Source of the DNA: Actinoplanes subtropicus
Lineage (GTDB): Bacteria; Actinomycetota; Actinomycetes; Mycobacteriales; Micromonosporaceae
NCBI RefSeq assembly: GCF_000721705.1
Contig: NZ_JOJL01000012.1
Span: 1-64,000, forward strand
Length of the DNA: 64,000 nucleotides
Direction of reading: 5' to 3'
The notes under the pieces are model-generated. The model saw only the letters and a list, made by a program, of their open reading frames with translations, was not told the DNA's origin and ran no database searches. Position numbers and translations under genes: made by a program. Shown here one piece after another: positions 17,870 through 26,216 of the stretch (positions within the stretch are counted from its first letter, which is position 1; every line of letters begins with the position of its first letter).

Positions 17870-18573
17870 CGCTGCGCATGTCCTACTTCGTCCCTCCGGC
17901 TCCGCTTGTCGAGGCCCGGGCCCGCGGAGCGCTCGACGGTTTCGACCTGGAGGAGGTCCGTACGTCGGGTAGCCCCGCGCAACTGGCGGGCCTGCTGGAC
18001 GGCACTCTCGACCTGGTCGTGACCGCCATCGACAACCTCTTCGAATGGGTCCGGGCGGGAGCCGATGTGCGGCTGGTCGGGCAGGTGGAGCGGACGACCC
18101 GGCTCGGTGTCTTCGCCGACGAGAGCGTGGAGTATCTGACCGGGCTGTCCGGTCAGCCGTTCGCGGTCGATGCGTTCACGAACGGTTTCGCTCTCGTCGC
18201 CCGGCGCCTGCTTGCCGAAGCCGGAGTCGAGGTGCGGTGGATCGAGGTCGGCGGAGTCGCGGAGCGGCTCGATGGGCTTCTGTCCGGCGCGGTGACCGCG
18301 ACGTTGCTCGGGCCGCCGTTCGACGGCCAGGCTCGGCGGGCGGGTAAGCGGGAGATCCTCACCGTTCAGCAGGCTTTCCCGGCGTTTCCCGGTCAGGGCC
18401 TCGTCGCCCGCACCGACCTGCTGGGTAACCCCGAGTTGGACGACCTGCTCGACGGCCTCGGCGCGGCCGGTCTCCTTCCCGTTGATCCCCAGGGTCTCGC
18501 CGTCCTGACCGACATTCGCGACTCACTCGGTCTGCTGCCGCCTGGGGTCGTGCTCGGCGATCTGGTCGCGTAA
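17866..18573 (+). CDS. cytoplasmic NMT1/THI5-like periplasmic-binding-fold protein
   Basis: A 235-residue protein whose sequence (RTSGSPAQLAGLLDGTLDLV, IDNLFEWVRAGADVRLVGQVE, GQPFAVDAFTNGFALVARRLL) follows the SsuA/TauA/THI5 type II binding-protein fold. It has no signal peptide or lipobox and is shorter than transporter-associated members. The GTG overlaps the FAH stop (GTGA), and no transporter gene is adjacent in this operon. The same fold is used by enzymes such as 4,5-dihydroxyphthalate decarboxylase and THI5, so an intracellular enzyme or ligand-sensor role is possible. I cannot assign a reaction. Confidence 0.65.
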   Translation: MTLRMSYFVPPAPLVEARARGALDGFDLEEVRTSGSPAQLAGLLDGTLDLVVTAIDNLFEWVRAGADVRLVGQVERTTRLGVFADESVEYLTGLSGQPFAVDAFTNGFALVARRLLAEAGVEVRWIEVGGVAERLDGLLSGAVTATLLGPPFDGQARRAGKREILTVQQAFPAFPGQGLVARTDLLGNPELDDLLDGLGAAGLLPVDPQGLAVLTDIRDSLGLLPPGVVLGDLVA

Positions 18574-18636
18574 ACCCCGCACGGCAAGCCCTCCGCGCCA
18601 CGCCGTCCCGCCCCAACGCCGTCCAGGAGGAGTGCC

Positions 18637-19965
18637 ATGTCGTCCCGCACCGCCGCCGAGATCCTCGGCACACCGCTGACGATCAACAAGCTCACCCTGA
18701 AAAACCGGATCATCCTCGGGCCGATGGCAGTGCTGCGGCCCACGTCCGATGGCCGCCCCAGTGACCAGTCGATCGCCTTCCTCAGCCGTCGTGCGGCCGG
18801 CGGCGTCGGCGCGGTCATCGTGGGCGGCTCCGTCGCGACCGCGCGCGCTTTCCGGGAGTCGCCCTTCGCGCCGAACATCCGCTACGACGACGACATGTTC
18901 GTCCCCGGCCTCAGGAGGCTCGTCGACGCGGTGCACGCCGCCGCCCCGGACGTCGCGATCTTCGCGCAGCTCTTTCCGTCGTTCGGCAGGATGGGCGTGC
19001 CGCGAGACGGCCACGAGATCGTCTCCGCCTCTCCTAAGCGTGTCGATATGGGCGCCCACGGGCTCCCCGACAACGTCTACCTGCCGGGGGGCCAGGCCAC
19101 ACCGCTACCGAACGAGGCCGGCGTCGATGAGATCAAGGAGTTGGAGCAGGCGGTCGTCGACGCCGCACGGCGAGCCAAGGCCGCCGGCTTCGACGGCATC
19201 GAGATCGCGGCACACATGTGCTACTTCTACTCCTCGTTCCTCTCGCCGCTGTCCAACTTCCGGACCGACGAATACGGCGGATCGGTGGAGAACCGCGCCC
19301 GAGCCCTACGCGACACCGTCGCGGCGGTCCGTCAGGAGATCGGCCCGGACCTGGCGCTCGGCCTGCGGCTCAGCGCCAACGACCACGCGCCCAGCGGGCA
19401 GGGACCGGAAGGCTTCGCGGCCGTCACGGCGGAGATCGCCCGGGCGGGCCTTGACTTCGTCGCCCTCACCGACGGCAACTACGAGTCCATGAGGGACAAC
19501 GTGCCTCGCGAGTCCGGGAAGATGCTTCGCGAGGGCGAGCCCCAAGCCTTCCGTGACTCGCTAGGACCCAGTGTGGCGCTGTTCTTGAGTAGCACGCCTG
19601 ACCCGGATCAGGCGGCCGCCGCGATCGCCGACGGCATCGTGGACGCGACGATGCTGGCTCGCCAGATGCTCGCGGACCCCGACTACGCGACCAAGGTGCT
19701 CGAGGGCCGTTCCACCGAGATCGTGTGGTGCGACCACGCCAACTCCTGCATGCGGCGGCTGATCCTTCAAGTGGCGGTGCAATGCCACAAGAACCCCGAG
19801 ATGGGGCACGAGCACCCGTCGGCCAAAGGCTCCAACCCCGCCCAGAACCTGGTCATCTGGGCCGCCGGAAACCGGGCGCTCATGAGGACGGCTGACAAGG
19901 CCATCCGCGCCAGCCGACGGCTGCGCCGTAGTGGGCCGGCGGCCGTGCGTACGGGCGAGCGCTGA
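18637..19965 (+). CDS. old yellow enzyme-family NADH:flavin oxidoreductase
   Basis: This 442-residue protein has the FMN-barrel layout of the OYE family: LTLKNRIILGPM at the N terminus, GFDGIEIAAHMCYFYSSFLS (usually HGAHGYL) and LSNFRTDEYGGSVENRARAL. An AGGAGGAG site precedes the ATG. The C-terminal segment WCDHANSCMRRLILQVAVQC keeps three cysteines in irregular spacing where iron-sulfur OYE members have C-x2-C-x3-C-x11-C, so a 4Fe-4S cluster is doubtful. It probably reduces an activated C=C bond of a pathway intermediate. It is 63 bases downstream of the preceding gene, so it is probably the last gene of the operon. Confidence 0.8.
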   Translation: MSSRTAAEILGTPLTINKLTLKNRIILGPMAVLRPTSDGRPSDQSIAFLSRRAAGGVGAVIVGGSVATARAFRESPFAPNIRYDDDMFVPGLRRLVDAVHAAAPDVAIFAQLFPSFGRMGVPRDGHEIVSASPKRVDMGAHGLPDNVYLPGGQATPLPNEAGVDEIKELEQAVVDAARRAKAAGFDGIEIAAHMCYFYSSFLSPLSNFRTDEYGGSVENRARALRDTVAAVRQEIGPDLALGLRLSANDHAPSGQGPEGFAAVTAEIARAGLDFVALTDGNYESMRDNVPRESGKMLREGEPQAFRDSLGPSVALFLSSTPDPDQAAAAIADGIVDATMLARQMLADPDYATKVLEGRSTEIVWCDHANSCMRRLILQVAVQCHKNPEMGHEHPSAKGSNPAQNLVIWAAGNRALMRTADKAIRASRRLRRSGPAAVRTGER

Positions 19966-20043
19966 GCGGGCGCTTCGCGACGTCCTGACGAGACCGTCGC
20001 GCGTTCCTGGTCCGGCCGTCGCCGGGTGCTCCCACATTAGGTA

Positions 20044-20064
20044 CTAGACGTTTCGTACAGGATG
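20044..20064 (+). promoter_or_regulatory. regulon element ACGnnnCGTATCG, copy 5
   Basis: ACGTTTCGTACAGGATG starts at 20048, and the 15 bases ACTAGACGTTTCGTA are identical to copy 8 near 37323. It is about 60 bases upstream of the binding-protein start, so it marks the importer operon as a separate transcription unit. Confidence 0.6.
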
Positions 20065-20119
20065 TGGTTACCTCCTCGCGTGACCCGAGTCACGGTCGTT
20101 CAAATCTGACGGGAGAGTC

Positions 20120-21382
20120 ATGTTCAGCAAATCAGCTCCCCTGCACCGCCGCCTCGGCCGTGGACGTGCACTGCTGGCCGGGGTGGGCAGCGTCGCCCTC
20201 GCGCTCGCCCTCGCCGCCTGCGGCACCGGTGGCTCGTCAACCTCGGCCAAGGGCACGACGGACGTGGCCGCGCCGGCTGCCGGGCAGTGCGGCTCCGTTC
20301 CGGTTCAGGCGCCGCAGGACCCCGGTGGTGTTCTTGCGGCCCTGCCCAAGGAGATCCAGGCCAACTACAACCTCTTCGGCACGCCCGTCGTAGCCAGCGC
20401 CTGGGCGGGTTGGAAGCCGAAGCATGACGCGCCGTACACGGTCGGCATCCTCTGGCAGCCTCCGCTCAACCCCTTCGTCACGAGCACGCACGACGCTCTC
20501 ACGAAGGCGCTCAAGGACTCGGGCAAGGTCAACGTCATCGCTGACCTCGCACCCCAGGGCCCGACGGACGTTCCGGGAAGCTTGCAGCAGTTCGGCCAGA
20601 TCGTGGCGAAGAAGCCGGACCTGATCATCGCCTTCCCGCTCGCCCCCGAGCCCTTCGTGAAGCCGATCAGCGAAGCGGGCGCCGCAGGCATCCCCGTCGT
20701 CACGGCGTGGAGCTCCGTGCCGTCGGAGTACGCGGTGAGCGTCGCTGCGAACACCGCGTTGTCCAGCGCCAAGCAGGCAGCCCAAGTCCTGACGGCGATG
20801 GGCGGGAAGGGCAGCGTGCTCCAGATCCACGGCATCCCGGGTATCACGAGCGACAACAACACCTTCGCCGGATTCAAGGCCGCGCTGAGCCTCTGCCCGG
20901 ATGTGAAGGTCGCGGGTGAGGTCACCGGCAACTTCTCCAGCGCGGCCGCCAAGGCGGCGACGCTGCAGTTCCTCTCCACGCACCCGGCCGGCGTCGGCGG
21001 GGTGTTCCAGAGCGGCGTCATGACCCCAGGCGTCGTCCAGGCCTTCGAGCAGCTCGGCAAGCCGGTGCCGCCGATCGCCGACGTCGGCTCCACGCAGGGC
21101 AGCCTCGCCTACTTCGCCAAGAACCAGAAGGCGCTCGTGGCCGGCGTGTCGACCCCCGACGAGGCGATCGGGCAGGCGCCCGCCCGAGTCGCGCTCCGCA
21201 TCCTCGCCGGGAACGGTCCGAAGGTGAACCAGATCATCACGCTGCAGAAGCCGATCACGCGCGACAACCTCGGCGACGTCGTGCAGCCGGGCTGGGACCC
21301 GGCCAGCGCCGCGGATGCCTGGATCCCCGGAGACCAGCTGTTCACGGATGGTGAACTCGACAGCTACTTCGGTGCGAAGTGA
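20120..21382 (+). CDS. ribose-type ABC transporter substrate-binding lipoprotein
   Basis: This 420-residue protein has a type II signal peptide with lipobox LALAAC (about residues 29-34), so it is a membrane-anchored lipoprotein. The mature part shows the periplasmic-binding-protein type I fold of the RbsB class (YTVGILWQPPLNPFVTSTHDAL, KPDLIIAFPLAPEPFVKPIS, GIPVVTAWSS). It overlaps the ATPase gene by GTGA and heads a complete importer. RbsB-type importers in catabolic islands can carry non-sugar ligands. Here the neighbours suggest an aromatic or glycosylated substrate, which is inference. Confidence 0.85.
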   Translation: MFSKSAPLHRRLGRGRALLAGVGSVALALALAACGTGGSSTSAKGTTDVAAPAAGQCGSVPVQAPQDPGGVLAALPKEIQANYNLFGTPVVASAWAGWKPKHDAPYTVGILWQPPLNPFVTSTHDALTKALKDSGKVNVIADLAPQGPTDVPGSLQQFGQIVAKKPDLIIAFPLAPEPFVKPISEAGAAGIPVVTAWSSVPSEYAVSVAANTALSSAKQAAQVLTAMGGKGSVLQIHGIPGITSDNNTFAGFKAALSLCPDVKVAGEVTGNFSSAAAKAATLQFLSTHPAGVGGVFQSGVMTPGVVQAFEQLGKPVPPIADVGSTQGSLAYFAKNQKALVAGVSTPDEAIGQAPARVALRILAGNGPKVNQIITLQKPITRDNLGDVVQPGWDPASAADAWIPGDQLFTDGELDSYFGAK

Positions 21383-22944
21383 CCCAGCCCGACGGGACAG
21401 CGCGCGTCGTCGTCCGCGACGTCACCAAGACGTTCGGCGCGACGCGCGCACTCGCCGGCGCGGACCTGGAGATCCGCGCCGGCGAGGTGCACACGGTCAT
21501 GGGCGAGAACGGCAGCGGCAAGTCCTCCCTGGCCAAGATCCTCTCCGGCGTTCACCGCCCGGACAGCGGCCAGGTGTACATCGACGGCTGCGCGGCCACC
21601 TCGCTGCGGTCTCCGGCCCGGTCGCACGGACTGGGCATCTCGACGGTGTTCCAGGAAGTCCTGACCCTGCCGGGTCAGACGATCCTGGAGAACATCTGGA
21701 TCGGTGCGAAACGGTCCGCGCTGAGCGCCTTGGAGCGCCGGGAGCGAGCCGCCGGGACCCTGACCGCGCTTCTCGGCGAGCAGGTCGACGTCGACGCGCC
21801 CATCGAGGCCCTGTCCCTGTCCGGACGCCAAGCCGCGTGCATCACGCGTTCGCTGGTCCAGGGCCCGTCCCTGCTGGTCCTCGACGAGTCGACCTCGGCT
21901 CTCGACATCGCCACCCGCGACCGGCTGTTCGGCCTGGTCCGCGACCTGACCTCGGGCGGCGGCAGCGTGCTGTTCATCTCCCACCGCATGGACGAGGTCT
22001 TCCAGATCAGTGACGTGATCACCGTGCTCCGGGGAGGACGAACGGTCGCCGCCCGCCTGGACGCCAGCGCCACGAACCCCGGCGAGTTGGTGAAGCTGAT
22101 GTCGGGTGTCGATGCCGACGTCACCCGACGAGTCAGCCGTTCGTCCGCCGAGCCCGTCCTGCGTGTCGACCAGGTCAGCGTGGACGGCTCGAACGAGCCG
22201 CTATCGGTGACGCTGCGAGCGGGCGAAGTGCTCGGACTGGCTGGCCTGGAAGGCCAAGGGCAGGACGCGTTCCTCAAGGCCCTGCGCGGCGTCGCCGTCA
22301 ACGGCAACGTCATCCGCCACATCGAGGGTGCCGACCAGGTCGTCGACGGCCCGGCGCGAGCCCGTGCCCTGGGCATCGGCTACGTGCCGCGCGAGCGTCG
22401 ACGCGAGGGCATCTTCGAGCCCCTGTCCGTCATGGAGAACTTCGGCCTCCCCACGCAGAGCCGGGACACGCGAGCCGGCGTGATCAGGTCTCGACGCACA
22501 CTGGAGCGGCTCAAGCGGCTGGCCGCGCCGTTACGTGTGAAGATGGGCCACGCGGGTGATCTCATCACGACGCTTTCGGGCGGCAACCAGCAGAAGGTCG
22601 TCCTGGCCCGCACCCTGGCGGACGCACCCCAGGTGCTCCTCCTGAACGACCCGACGCGCGGCATCGACCAGAACGCCAAGCACGACGTCTACGCGACACT
22701 CGACGACCTCGCCTCCCGCGGCGTGGCGATCGTCGTCCTGTCCAGCGAGGTCGACGAACTGGTGCACCTGGCCGATCGGGTCCTCGTCTTCAAAGACGGG
22801 CGCGTCAGCGCGCTCCTGCAAGGAGACGAGGTCACTCGCTCGGCGATCGTCGCGGCCTACTTCGGAAGCCGCCCTTCCGAGCCGGCCACGGCGCCGAGCG
22901 GGAAGGAGACGCGCGATGTCAACCACGCACCTTCCGCCGACTGA
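21379..22944 (+). CDS. double-domain ABC ATPase of a ribose-type importer
   Basis: This 521-residue RbsA-like protein has two nucleotide-binding domains. The first has Walker A GENGSGKSS (about residues 40-48), a degenerate signature LSGRQ, and Walker B LLVLDESTSALD. The second has the usual altered P-loop GLEGQGQD and a canonical LSGGNQQKVVLARTL followed by LLLNDPTRGID. This asymmetry is normal for the family. The start GTG overlaps the binding-protein stop, and the 3' end overlaps the first permease by 29 bases. Confidence 0.9.
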   Translation: MTQPDGTARVVVRDVTKTFGATRALAGADLEIRAGEVHTVMGENGSGKSSLAKILSGVHRPDSGQVYIDGCAATSLRSPARSHGLGISTVFQEVLTLPGQTILENIWIGAKRSALSALERRERAAGTLTALLGEQVDVDAPIEALSLSGRQAACITRSLVQGPSLLVLDESTSALDIATRDRLFGLVRDLTSGGGSVLFISHRMDEVFQISDVITVLRGGRTVAARLDASATNPGELVKLMSGVDADVTRRVSRSSAEPVLRVDQVSVDGSNEPLSVTLRAGEVLGLAGLEGQGQDAFLKALRGVAVNGNVIRHIEGADQVVDGPARARALGIGYVPRERRREGIFEPLSVMENFGLPTQSRDTRAGVIRSRRTLERLKRLAAPLRVKMGHAGDLITTLSGGNQQKVVLARTLADAPQVLLLNDPTRGIDQNAKHDVYATLDDLASRGVAIVVLSSEVDELVHLADRVLVFKDGRVSALLQGDEVTRSAIVAAYFGSRPSEPATAPSGKETRDVNHAPSAD

Positions 22945-23929
22945 CGTGACGTCCGGGAAGCCCGGCGGCCGGCGGTACGGCTTCCGCCGGTCATTCCTCC
23001 GGCAGCCCTGGACCTTCTCGGCGATCCTGGTAGCCGGCCTCCTGGCGGCGAACCTCCTGGCCGAGCACTCGATCCTGGCTCCGCGGTACTGGCCGTCGCT
23101 GCTCGGCAACCTCGCGCCGTTCGTCCTGGTCGCTTTCGCCTCCACGCTGCCGATCCTGGGCGGCGGGGGTGGCATCGACATCTCCGTCGGCCCGCAAGCG
23201 ACACTCACGAACTGCTTGCTGTGCGCCGTCCTCTTCCCGCACGGTCTCGGTTCCCCGTGGGTCTCGATCCCGCTGCTGCTCCTCGTCGGCGCCGCGGTCG
23301 GTGTGGTGAACGGCCTGCTGGTGGCGTTCGGCCGGCTGCAACCTGTGATCGTCACCCTGGCGACTTTCTTCGTCGTCAGCGGGCTTGCCCTTCGGGTCTC
23401 GCCCGGCCCCGCCGGGCTGGCGAGTGGGAATTGGACCGAGTCCGTGGCCGGCAGGATCGGCATCCTTCCCGGCGGCCTCGTCACCATCGGCGTCGTCGCG
23501 CTCGCCTGGTTCGGTCTCAGCCGCACTCGTGTCCTGCGCACGCTCTACGCCGTGGGCGCCGACGACGTCGCCGCGTTCTCCGCGGGTGTCAATGTCAACG
23601 CCTTCCGGATCGGGGCGTATGTCGCCTCGGGGGTCCTGGCCACGGTGGCCGGTATCGCGCTGACCGGCGTCATCCAGACCTCGCAGCCGGCGCTCGCACC
23701 GACCTATTCGCTGGTCGCGCTCGCGGCGGTCTCCCTCGGAGGCACGTCACTGCTGGGCGGCCGGGGAGGCCTGATGGGCTCCTTCTTCGGCGCGGTTGCC
23801 ATCTTCCTGCTGCAGGACCTGCTGGCTGCGACGGGCGTTCCGACGAGTTACGTCCAGCTGGCGTACGGCCTCCTCCTTGTCGCCGGTGTGGTGCTGTCGG
23901 GCCTGACTTCGCGAGCAAAGGTGAGTTAG
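22916..23929 (+). CDS. ribose-type ABC permease, subunit 1
   Basis: This 337-residue integral membrane protein has about nine or ten hydrophobic segments and the RbsC-family loop LPILGGGGGIDISVG that contacts the ATPase partner. The TLYAVGADDVAAFSAGVNVN segment is typical of sugar permeases (usually AIGGNxxAARLSGI). The ATG lies 29 bases inside the ATPase gene. It pairs with the second permease as a heterodimer. Confidence 0.88.
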   Translation: MSTTHLPPTDVTSGKPGGRRYGFRRSFLRQPWTFSAILVAGLLAANLLAEHSILAPRYWPSLLGNLAPFVLVAFASTLPILGGGGGIDISVGPQATLTNCLLCAVLFPHGLGSPWVSIPLLLLVGAAVGVVNGLLVAFGRLQPVIVTLATFFVVSGLALRVSPGPAGLASGNWTESVAGRIGILPGGLVTIGVVALAWFGLSRTRVLRTLYAVGADDVAAFSAGVNVNAFRIGAYVASGVLATVAGIALTGVIQTSQPALAPTYSLVALAAVSLGGTSLLGGRGGLMGSFFGAVAIFLLQDLLAATGVPTSYVQLAYGLLLVAGVVLSGLTSRAKVS

Positions 23930-23933
23930 CGAC

Positions 23934-24971
23934 ATGACAGATCTCGTATCGTCCACCGTGACGCCACCGACCGCGGCGTCGGGCCGGGAGCCGAACGCGG
24001 GCCGGCTGGCCCGGCCCGCGGCGCTGGTCCGGCGTTTCCCGATCATCCAGATGGTCGTGCTGGTCGCCGTCTACGCGTGGGGTTCGGTCCGCCTGGAGGG
24101 CTTCTCCTCTGCCTCGTCCCTCCGCGCGATGTCGGTGCTCGCCGCGCTGCTCGCGCTTGCCTCTCTCGGGCAGACTCTGGTCATCCTGATCGGCGGCCTC
24201 GACCTCGCCGTACCGGGCTACATCACGGTCGGTGCGGTGGCGGCAGCGCAGCTCGGCGGGGACAGGCACTGGCCGCTGTGGCTGGTGTGCGCCTTCACCG
24301 TTGCCGTTTGCGGGCTCGCCGGCGCCGCCATCGGCGCGATCTGTCACCTCCTGCGGGTCCAATCGCTCGTGGTGAGCCTGGGCATGTCGTCCGTGCTCAT
24401 CGGCGGGGTTGTCGTCGCGACGAACGCCACCACCCTGGGGATACCACCGGCGAGCCTTTCCTCGTTGTCCGCGGTCATGAGCACGACCTTCGGGATTCCG
24501 GCGCCTCCGGTCGTCGTGGTGACGATCGGCCTTGTGGCCGCGACGTGGCTGTTCCTCTCCCACACGGTCACCGGGCGCCGGCTGTACGCGACCGGGGCCA
24601 ATCCCCTTGCCGCGGAGGAGATCCTCATCCCCACCGGGCGGATCCGGATCGGCGTGTTCGCGTTCGGGGCCGCGTTCACCGGCCTCGTGGGCATCCTGAT
24701 CGCCGGCTTCTCCAGCGGGGCCAGCGTGTCGACGGGCGATCCGTACTTCTACTCGGGCCTGGCTGCGGTCCTCGTCGGTGGGACCGCGCTGGGGGCCGCG
24801 CAGGGCGATTTCCTCCGCACCGTGCTCGGAGCGCTGACCCTCACCGGCCTCACGACCATTCTCAGCGGCGCGGGTTTGGGGGAGGGCGACACCAGGATCC
24901 TGTACGGAGTCGCCATCATCCTCGTCGTTCTCGCCTACGGTCGGGGCCGCCGGCTCCGCGATCGCCTCTGA
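23934..24971 (+). CDS. ribose-type ABC permease, subunit 2
   Basis: This 345-residue RbsC-like permease begins four bases after subunit 1. The family loop is TLVILIGGLDLAVPGYITVG (about residues 80-99), and LYATGANPLAAEEILIPTGR corresponds to the conserved coupling segment. The operon ends here, and a strong bidirectional hairpin follows before the convergent hpa operon. Confidence 0.88.
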   Translation: MTDLVSSTVTPPTAASGREPNAGRLARPAALVRRFPIIQMVVLVAVYAWGSVRLEGFSSASSLRAMSVLAALLALASLGQTLVILIGGLDLAVPGYITVGAVAAAQLGGDRHWPLWLVCAFTVAVCGLAGAAIGAICHLLRVQSLVVSLGMSSVLIGGVVVATNATTLGIPPASLSSLSAVMSTTFGIPAPPVVVVTIGLVAATWLFLSHTVTGRRLYATGANPLAAEEILIPTGRIRIGVFAFGAAFTGLVGILIAGFSSGASVSTGDPYFYSGLAAVLVGGTALGAAQGDFLRTVLGALTLTGLTTILSGAGLGEGDTRILYGVAIILVVLAYGRGRRLRDRL

Positions 24972-25056
24972 GCGACGTACGGCCAGGTCAGTCTGCGTAC
25001 GAGACGACAAGGACCTACGCCGCCAGGACGCGCCCGTGCGGTCTGCTCGGCAGGCG

Positions 25057-25090
25057 GGAGGGGTGTCTGACGCCGGTCAGCCACCCCTCC
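25057..25090. terminator. two-part hairpin between convergent operons
   Basis: GGAGGGGTG (25057-25065) pairs with CACCCCTCC (25082-25090). Inside it CTGAC pairs with GTCAG around a GCCG tetraloop, with one unpaired base on each side. It lies between the importer operon (ends 24971) and hpaD (ends 25125). Confidence 0.7.
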
Positions 25091-25124
25091 GGCGCCGGAG
25101 TGTCCGGCGTGCCCGGGGGCCGGT

Positions 25125-26204
25125 TCAGAGCTGGTTGCCCAGCTTGAAGCCGTGCTGGGTGTCGCCCTCGCGGGTGTAGGAGAAACCATCGGCGCCGACG
25201 GTGACGGCCATCTCGGAGTCGTCGGTGCGCTCGACGAGCGGCTGCAGGTTGCCGTCGAGGTCGAGCACCCGGGAGGCCTCGGTGTACCAGGACGGCACGA
25301 CCTGGTTGCCCCACCAGTCGCGGCGCTGGTTGTCGTGGACGTCCCACGTCACGAGCGGGTTGTCAGGATCGCCGGTCCAGTAGTCCTGGGTGTAGATCTC
25401 CACCCGATGTCCGTCCGGGTCGCGAAGGTAGAGGTAAAAGGCGTTGGAGACGCCGTGGCGGCCGGGACCACGCTCGATCACGTCCGAGATCCGCAGGGCG
25501 CCCAGCTTGTCGCAGATCGCCAGGATGTTGTGCTTCTCGTGGGTAGCGAAGGCGACGTGGTGCATCCGAGGGCCGTCGCCGCCGGTCATCGCGGTGTCGT
25601 GGACGGTGGGTTTGCGGCGCATCCAGGCGGCGAAGACGGTTCCTTCGGCGTCCTCGATGTCCTCGGTCACCCGGAAGCCCAGACCCGCCATGAACTTCAT
25701 GGCCCGCGGAACGTCCGGCGTCACCTGGTTGAAGTGGTCGAGCCGCACCAGCGTGCCCGGTGTGTGCAGGTCGTACCGCCAGGCAAGACGCTCGACCTTC
25801 TCGATGTCGTAGAAGTACTCGACGGGGAAGCCGAGCGGATCCACCACGCGGAGGGAGTCGCCGATCCCCTTCACGAAGCCGTCGGACTTGCGGCGGGTTT
25901 CGCAGCCGATGCCTCGGTAGTACGCCTCGGCCTTGTCCAACTCCTCGGGGCTGCGGAGGCGGTAGGAGAACACGGCGACAGCGGGCTCCGGACCCTGCCG
26001 CAGCACGAGGTTGTGGTGGATGAACTCCTCCATCGACCGCAGGTAGAACGCGTCCTCTGTCTCCGCGCTGACGACGAGTCCGAGCACGTCGACGTAGAAC
26101 TTCTTCGACGCCGCGAGGTCGGTCACGACGAGTTCCATGTAGGCGCACCGGACGATGTCGAACGGTGGCTCAGGAAGTGGCGAGGGGTGGGTGACGACGG
26201 GCAT
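25125..26204 (-). CDS. hpaD: homoprotocatechuate 2,3-dioxygenase
   Basis: This 359-residue extradiol dioxygenase opens the ring of 3,4-dihydroxyphenylacetate. The metal ligands are His157 (VRLDHFN), His216 (RMHHVAF) and Glu269 (HRVEIYTQDYW). His202 (TVHDTA) and Tyr259 (FYLYL) occupy the second-sphere positions. These numbers are each two higher than those of the well-studied Brevibacterium fuscum enzyme (155, 214, 267, 200, 257), so the protein is collinear with it. AAGGAG precedes the ATG. It is the last gene of the operon, 12 bases after hpaE. Members use Fe(II) or Mn(II), and sequence alone does not settle which. Confidence 0.93.
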   Translation of the reverse strand: MPVVTHPSPLPEPPFDIVRCAYMELVVTDLAASKKFYVDVLGLVVSAETEDAFYLRSMEEFIHHNLVLRQGPEPAVAVFSYRLRSPEELDKAEAYYRGIGCETRRKSDGFVKGIGDSLRVVDPLGFPVEYFYDIEKVERLAWRYDLHTPGTLVRLDHFNQVTPDVPRAMKFMAGLGFRVTEDIEDAEGTVFAAWMRRKPTVHDTAMTGGDGPRMHHVAFATHEKHNILAICDKLGALRISDVIERGPGRHGVSNAFYLYLRDPDGHRVEIYTQDYWTGDPDNPLVTWDVHDNQRRDWWGNQVVPSWYTEASRVLDLDGNLQPLVERTDDSEMAVTVGADGFSYTREGDTQHGFKLGNQL

Positions 26205-26216
26205 GTCTCGGCTCCT

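Noticed and set aside
20120..24971. Calling the importer a ribose transporter
   Set aside because: Family membership gives the transport mechanism but not the ligand, and no ribokinase or pentose gene is nearby.
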